A DNA stretch of 64,000 nucleotides, taken from positions 8,398,001 through 8,462,000 of the forward strand of contig CP114485.1 of the NCBI GenBank assembly GCA_027186245.1, read 5' to 3'. Both the position numbers and the translations under genes were made by a program. Origin of the DNA: Coriaria nepalensis. Its lineage: Eukaryota > Streptophyta > Magnoliopsida > Cucurbitales > Coriariaceae. The notes under the pieces were generated by a model. That model saw nothing but the letters and a program-made list of their open reading frames with translations, ran no database searches and had not been told where the DNA came from. Of this stretch, positions 60,408 to 64,000 are shown one piece after another (position 1 is the first letter of the stretch; each line of letters starts with the position of its first letter).

Positions 60408-62313
60408 TATTAGGAAATAGATGCATGCAATTAAAAGATAAGTACAACAGAAGTAATATTAAAAAAAAAAAATTGAATCACATCATAATATACATAGTTT
60501 CTAACATGATCGATCATACATTATATGACATATAATCTTAAATAAAGGTTTAAGAAAAAAGAACACCTCTTTTGAATTACAGAAATTTTCTTGAATAAGA
60601 TGAGGAGGCACCCATGTGTTTACTATCTACCCGTTTATCCACACAATTCATTTTGCACAGTAAAGTTCTACTTAAGATCTCAACTCACGAGATAATAAAT
60701 TCAGGGAAAATGAAGGGAAAATACTTTTTTTTTCGTTCTTTGATTTTCGGCCAAGAGGCTTTCGTCTTAGGGTCTAATGATAGGCATAACTATGTTATAG
60801 TTTCCTAATCACATTAGATTTCTTAGTTATCTTAAAATTCTTATCACATAAAGTTACAATTTATCTTAAAACTCTTAAAAAAAAAAATTTGGTTAAACCC
60901 ATCCTTGTATGGCCGGTCACCATAATGGGTATAACTCATTGATATTTAATCAAACTTTTGATTATTTTTTTTCACAAAAATCCAATTAATAATTCGGTCC
61001 ATTAGCTTTTTAATGTATGATAATTTATATGAACATTTAGGGCACTTTTATAATTAAATAAAAATTCCTATATAAGTTATTAATTTCTAATTAAATTAAT
61101 GTCACGCTTAGTTATGCTAGCAGAGTTGCATGACGTTAAATTAATATATTAATAATTACCATTTTGCCTTTATAGTTAAACTATAAGTCAAATTATCATT
61201 TTACCCTTAAAATGGTTTTGGTATGTTTTTCTTTTTTCTCCAAAAAACTTTTAACTGAGTTACTATGAACCTTATGTGTGTAACCGATTAAGTTATACAT
61301 CACGCCGGCAGGAGTATTTCATAAATACTTTTATGACCATCTTTTGAAAGAACTCGTTTGTCATCGTATACTTACAATAATAATTCTTCCATCTCGCTAA
61401 TATCCTGATTCATCTTAAGGTATGATTTAACTATTAAACCCGAATACATAAATCATATGGACCATCATACTCTTATTGAATATTGACAATGTTTTTATAG
61501 AAACTCTTTTCAAACCATACTATTTTGAAAAGATTATGTGTTGAATAAAGTATATAATTCATAGAAACTTATTCCAAATACGGAAGTGATAGATTCCCTT
61601 TTGACTACTCATAATCCTTTTCACACAATACTTCATACCTAACTATTAACCCATGGGTAAGGCTAATAGGAATGATGTCAAAGTATGAAGTCTGTACTCA
61701 AGGAAACCATTGTCTCTAGTCAGAGGATCACATGTAAAATAATAATTAGATAATTATCATTAACAATTAGTATTAATTACAATTGAGAGTTATCTAAGTG
61801 TCACGTTCAACACCCTTAATCTCCACTAAGCTCCCACGCAATTATCATGGTGTTTGACAACACTACTGGCTATGAGATCGGCGACCCTAACAATTAGGTG
61901 ATAAACTACATGATTATTTATCCGGATCAATCGATGTCTATTCTCGAGATCACATGCCACCCTAAAAATTAGGTGATGAACTACATGATTGTTTATCTGG
62001 ATCAATCAATGTCTATTCTTGAGATCCCATGACAATGAACTATTTGTATCTTAAGAGTTTTTAGCGACTTGAGTCTTTACTACTATCTTGATCTCTATCA
62101 TGGTTTTCAAAGTGCATAACTCAAGATACTGAATTTTATCATGATATGCATATACAAAACATATAGTATCAATTCTAACAAAATCAATAAATATGATAAA
62201 TAATAACTAACTTCATTAATGACAATAAGTAATGTATTGCATAAATATAGTATCACATACAATATTTATCCCATCGGATCAAAATCCGATTGGCTTGACG
62301 GATGTACGCTTTC
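60408..62313 (-). repeat. Copia 5' LTR (LTR C)
   Basis: Minus strand: begins TGAAAGCGTACATCCGTCAA and ends TTTCCTAATA (a changed TAACA end) before the primer site. It is 1906 bases, longer than LTR B because of a block at about 60905-61300 that B lacks but LTRs D and E share; B probably lost it. Within C a ~60-base phrase around CTAGGTGATGAACTACATGATTG is duplicated near 61890 and 61965. Confidence 0.8.
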
Positions 62314-62533
62314 AGGAGGGAGGGGGGGTGGGGGATGGGGAGGAAGAGGAGGTGCTCATCTCCTTAAAATGGTAGAGATGTCATTTTCTCCTATCCTGAC
62401 CAATCGTTAGATTTTTTTTAAAAATTCAATTATTTAAGGTGAAGCGGGATAAACTTTTAATTTTTAAAAACTTCAAGCACCTAAAATAATAAAATAAACT
62501 TTCAACTTCAACCTAGTGCCCTTGTGAAAGTCT
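62314..62533 (-). repeat. Segment X', second copy of the LTR flank
   Basis: G-rich start (62314-62350), then CTCCTTAAAATGGTAGAGAT, GGTGAAGCGGGATAAACTTT, CAACCTAGTGCCCTTGTGAA and AGTCT, matching 56103-56332. It fills exactly the gap between LTR C and LTR D. Confidence 0.8.
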
Positions 62534-63330
62534 TGTTAGGGAGTGGGTCATGCATATAATAGAATAAATGCAACGAAAGAAATATTTTAAAAAAATTTCG
62601 GATCATATCCTAGCATACATAGTTTCTATCTAGACCGATCATACAATAATTATATAACATATTATATAAAGCATAGTAAACCCCATCAATATTATATCAA
62701 GGTTAAGGGAAAAGAAATAACTCTTTTGATTTACAAAACTCTTCTCGAATAAGATCGGGAGGCGTCTACGTGTTCGCCCTCTAAGCGTTATCCATACGAT
62801 TCATTTCGTACAGTTAAGTTTCTATTTAAGATCTCAACACATGACATACTAAGCTTAGGGAAAATGAATGCAAAATACTCTCTTTTTTCTCTATGATTTT
62901 AGGCTAAAAGGCTTGTGTGAGCATTGTTAATTTCGGCCACCATACGCCTTGTCTTTGTAGGCAAAGGCTGGGTCATATTTTCCTAATTTTATTAGGAATC
63001 CTATCTGTTTTAACATACAAAAGTGAGATGAGCTAAAGCCACCCACAACATGGCCGAGCACTCATGAGTTATTTAATCAACAATTTGATTAGTTTTGACT
63101 CATAAAAATCCAATAATAATCTGCCTCATTAACGTTTTAATGTCTAATTATTAATTATGAACTTTTAGTCTCATTTCATAATTAAGTAAAAGATCCTATA
63201 TAACTTATTAATTTCTATTTGATTCAATTTCATACTTAATTGTGCTAACAGAGCAACATAATATTAAATTAATAAATTAATAAATACCTTTTTGCTCTTA
63301 TATTCAAACTTTATCATATTGCCAGAGAGA
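62534..63330 (-). repeat. Truncated copia LTR D
   Basis: Minus strand: ends CACTCCCTAACA at 62534. Upstream it follows LTR C (GATCGGTCTAGATAGAAACT, AATAAGTTATATAGGA, TTAGACATTAAAACGTTAAT) up to about 63330, where similarity ends. The 5' half of the LTR is missing. Confidence 0.7.
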
Positions 63331-63469
63331 TTTATTTTGATTTCGCATGAAACGTATGAAATAAAATTCAACCTTTACTTCTTAAATATATTCGCAAGAA
63401 AATAAAAGGTTGCTACTCATATTGATCTGGTCATATTAACTTGAGTAAGCCTTTTGATAAAAAGATATT

Positions 63470-64000
63470 TCATCAACTTGGTCTCCTAAATCTGGTGGAG
63501 TGTTTAACTTAGCTTCTGCTTGGGATGCTATTAGAGCTAAAGCTTCTAAACCGCATGTTTAGTGTTTACATTGCTGCTTGGTCTAAAATAAGATTTATAT
63601 TTTCTATGGAAGCTCATTAAATGTATTTTGCCTTTAGATACTAACGTTCAAAAGAATGGAGTTTTTCTTATCTCTATATGTCCTTTATCTTATCAAAATA
63701 TTGAGACATAAACTCATCTTTTTATTTATTGTACCTTAGCCCAATGTTTATAGAACTTGGATAAATCTGTTATAGGAAATGATTTAAGAACTAAGTTCAT
63801 TTGCATCAAATAGCTTTTGGTTTTCCTTTAGAGCTAAACTTAAGATTAATTGATTTTACTAAAATTGTGCCTTCTCTAATTATTTGATTGGTATGGAAAG
63901 CTAGATGTGCTAGATTGTATGGTAATATTATTCATTTTTATCATTTGACTAATGAAATCGTCTTCCTTCTCAAGGGTTATTTTAAAAGATTTAAAGGACG
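63470..64000 (+). pseudogene. LINE reverse-transcriptase C-terminal (zf-RVT) fragment
   Basis: From 63479 the plus strand reads WSPKSGGVFNLASAWDAIRA, the typical start of the plant zf-RVT domain after RT. Near 63679 follows CPLSYQNIET, a stop, THLFIYCTLAQCL, matching the CPLC....E...HLF..C....LW signature. Near 63870-63980 comes IWLVWKARCARLYGN. Stops and shifts show decay. It continues beyond the right edge. Confidence 0.7.

Noticed and set aside
1..64000. tRNA, rRNA or microRNA genes
   Set aside because: I saw no tRNA A/B-box pairs in context, no rRNA stretch and no hairpin convincing enough by eye; a dedicated scan would be needed to exclude them.

Overview
This is nuclear DNA of a flowering plant, almost certainly a eudicot. 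The genes have many short GT-AG introns, several code for plant-type proteins (a class III peroxidase, a GT92 galactan synthase, a plant RING-HC protein), the spacers are AT-rich, and about half of the window is decayed plant transposons. I cannot name the species.

Genes from left to right: (1) the 5' half of an S28 serine carboxypeptidase gene on the minus strand (1-787), broken by an in-frame stop, with a lone exon of a second S28 copy at 9018-9267; (2) a 25-exon plus-strand gene for syndetin/VPS50, a vesicle-tethering subunit (11123-20978); (3) a three-exon class III peroxidase on the minus strand (26671-27933); (4) a three-exon minus-strand gene for a conserved 81-residue protein (28836-31236); (5) a seven-exon plus-strand RING-HC ubiquitin ligase (38704-41677); (6) a two-exon plus-strand beta-1,4-galactan synthase (52835-55284). 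These are independent eukaryotic genes, not an operon. Their products act in secretion or in the wall (S28 peptidase, syndetin, peroxidase, galactan synthase), which is probably chance.

Mobile DNA fills the spaces. A Mutator-like element (about 1631-7946) lies between the two S28 pieces. It carries a decayed MULE transposase and, on the opposite strand, a Ulp1-type cysteine protease remnant, so it resembles the Kaonashi/KI-MULE group. It also holds three stacked tandem-repeat arrays of different period. A Ty1/copia relic (about 21467-25565) abuts a Gypsy-like solo LTR (25566-26557). From 32.9 to 43.4 kb there are several orphan or nested copia LTRs, an antisense gag remnant and a degenerate minisatellite. 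From 43.5 to about 49 kb a minus-strand relic with a 'putative gypsy type' gag-like domain appears to be split by a long solo-LTR-like insertion. From 56.1 kb to the right edge there is an internally deleted copia element (LTR-int-RT-RNaseH-LTR, gag lost) next to a duplicated flank and another truncated LTR, and then a LINE zf-RVT fragment.

The most unusual structures are the Ulp1-bearing MULE with its hierarchical palindrome-rich repeats and the LTR/flank/LTR/element/LTR/flank arrangement at 56-63 kb. I saw no convincing new multi-gene system. Exon boundaries were read by eye from GT/AG signals and reading-frame continuity.
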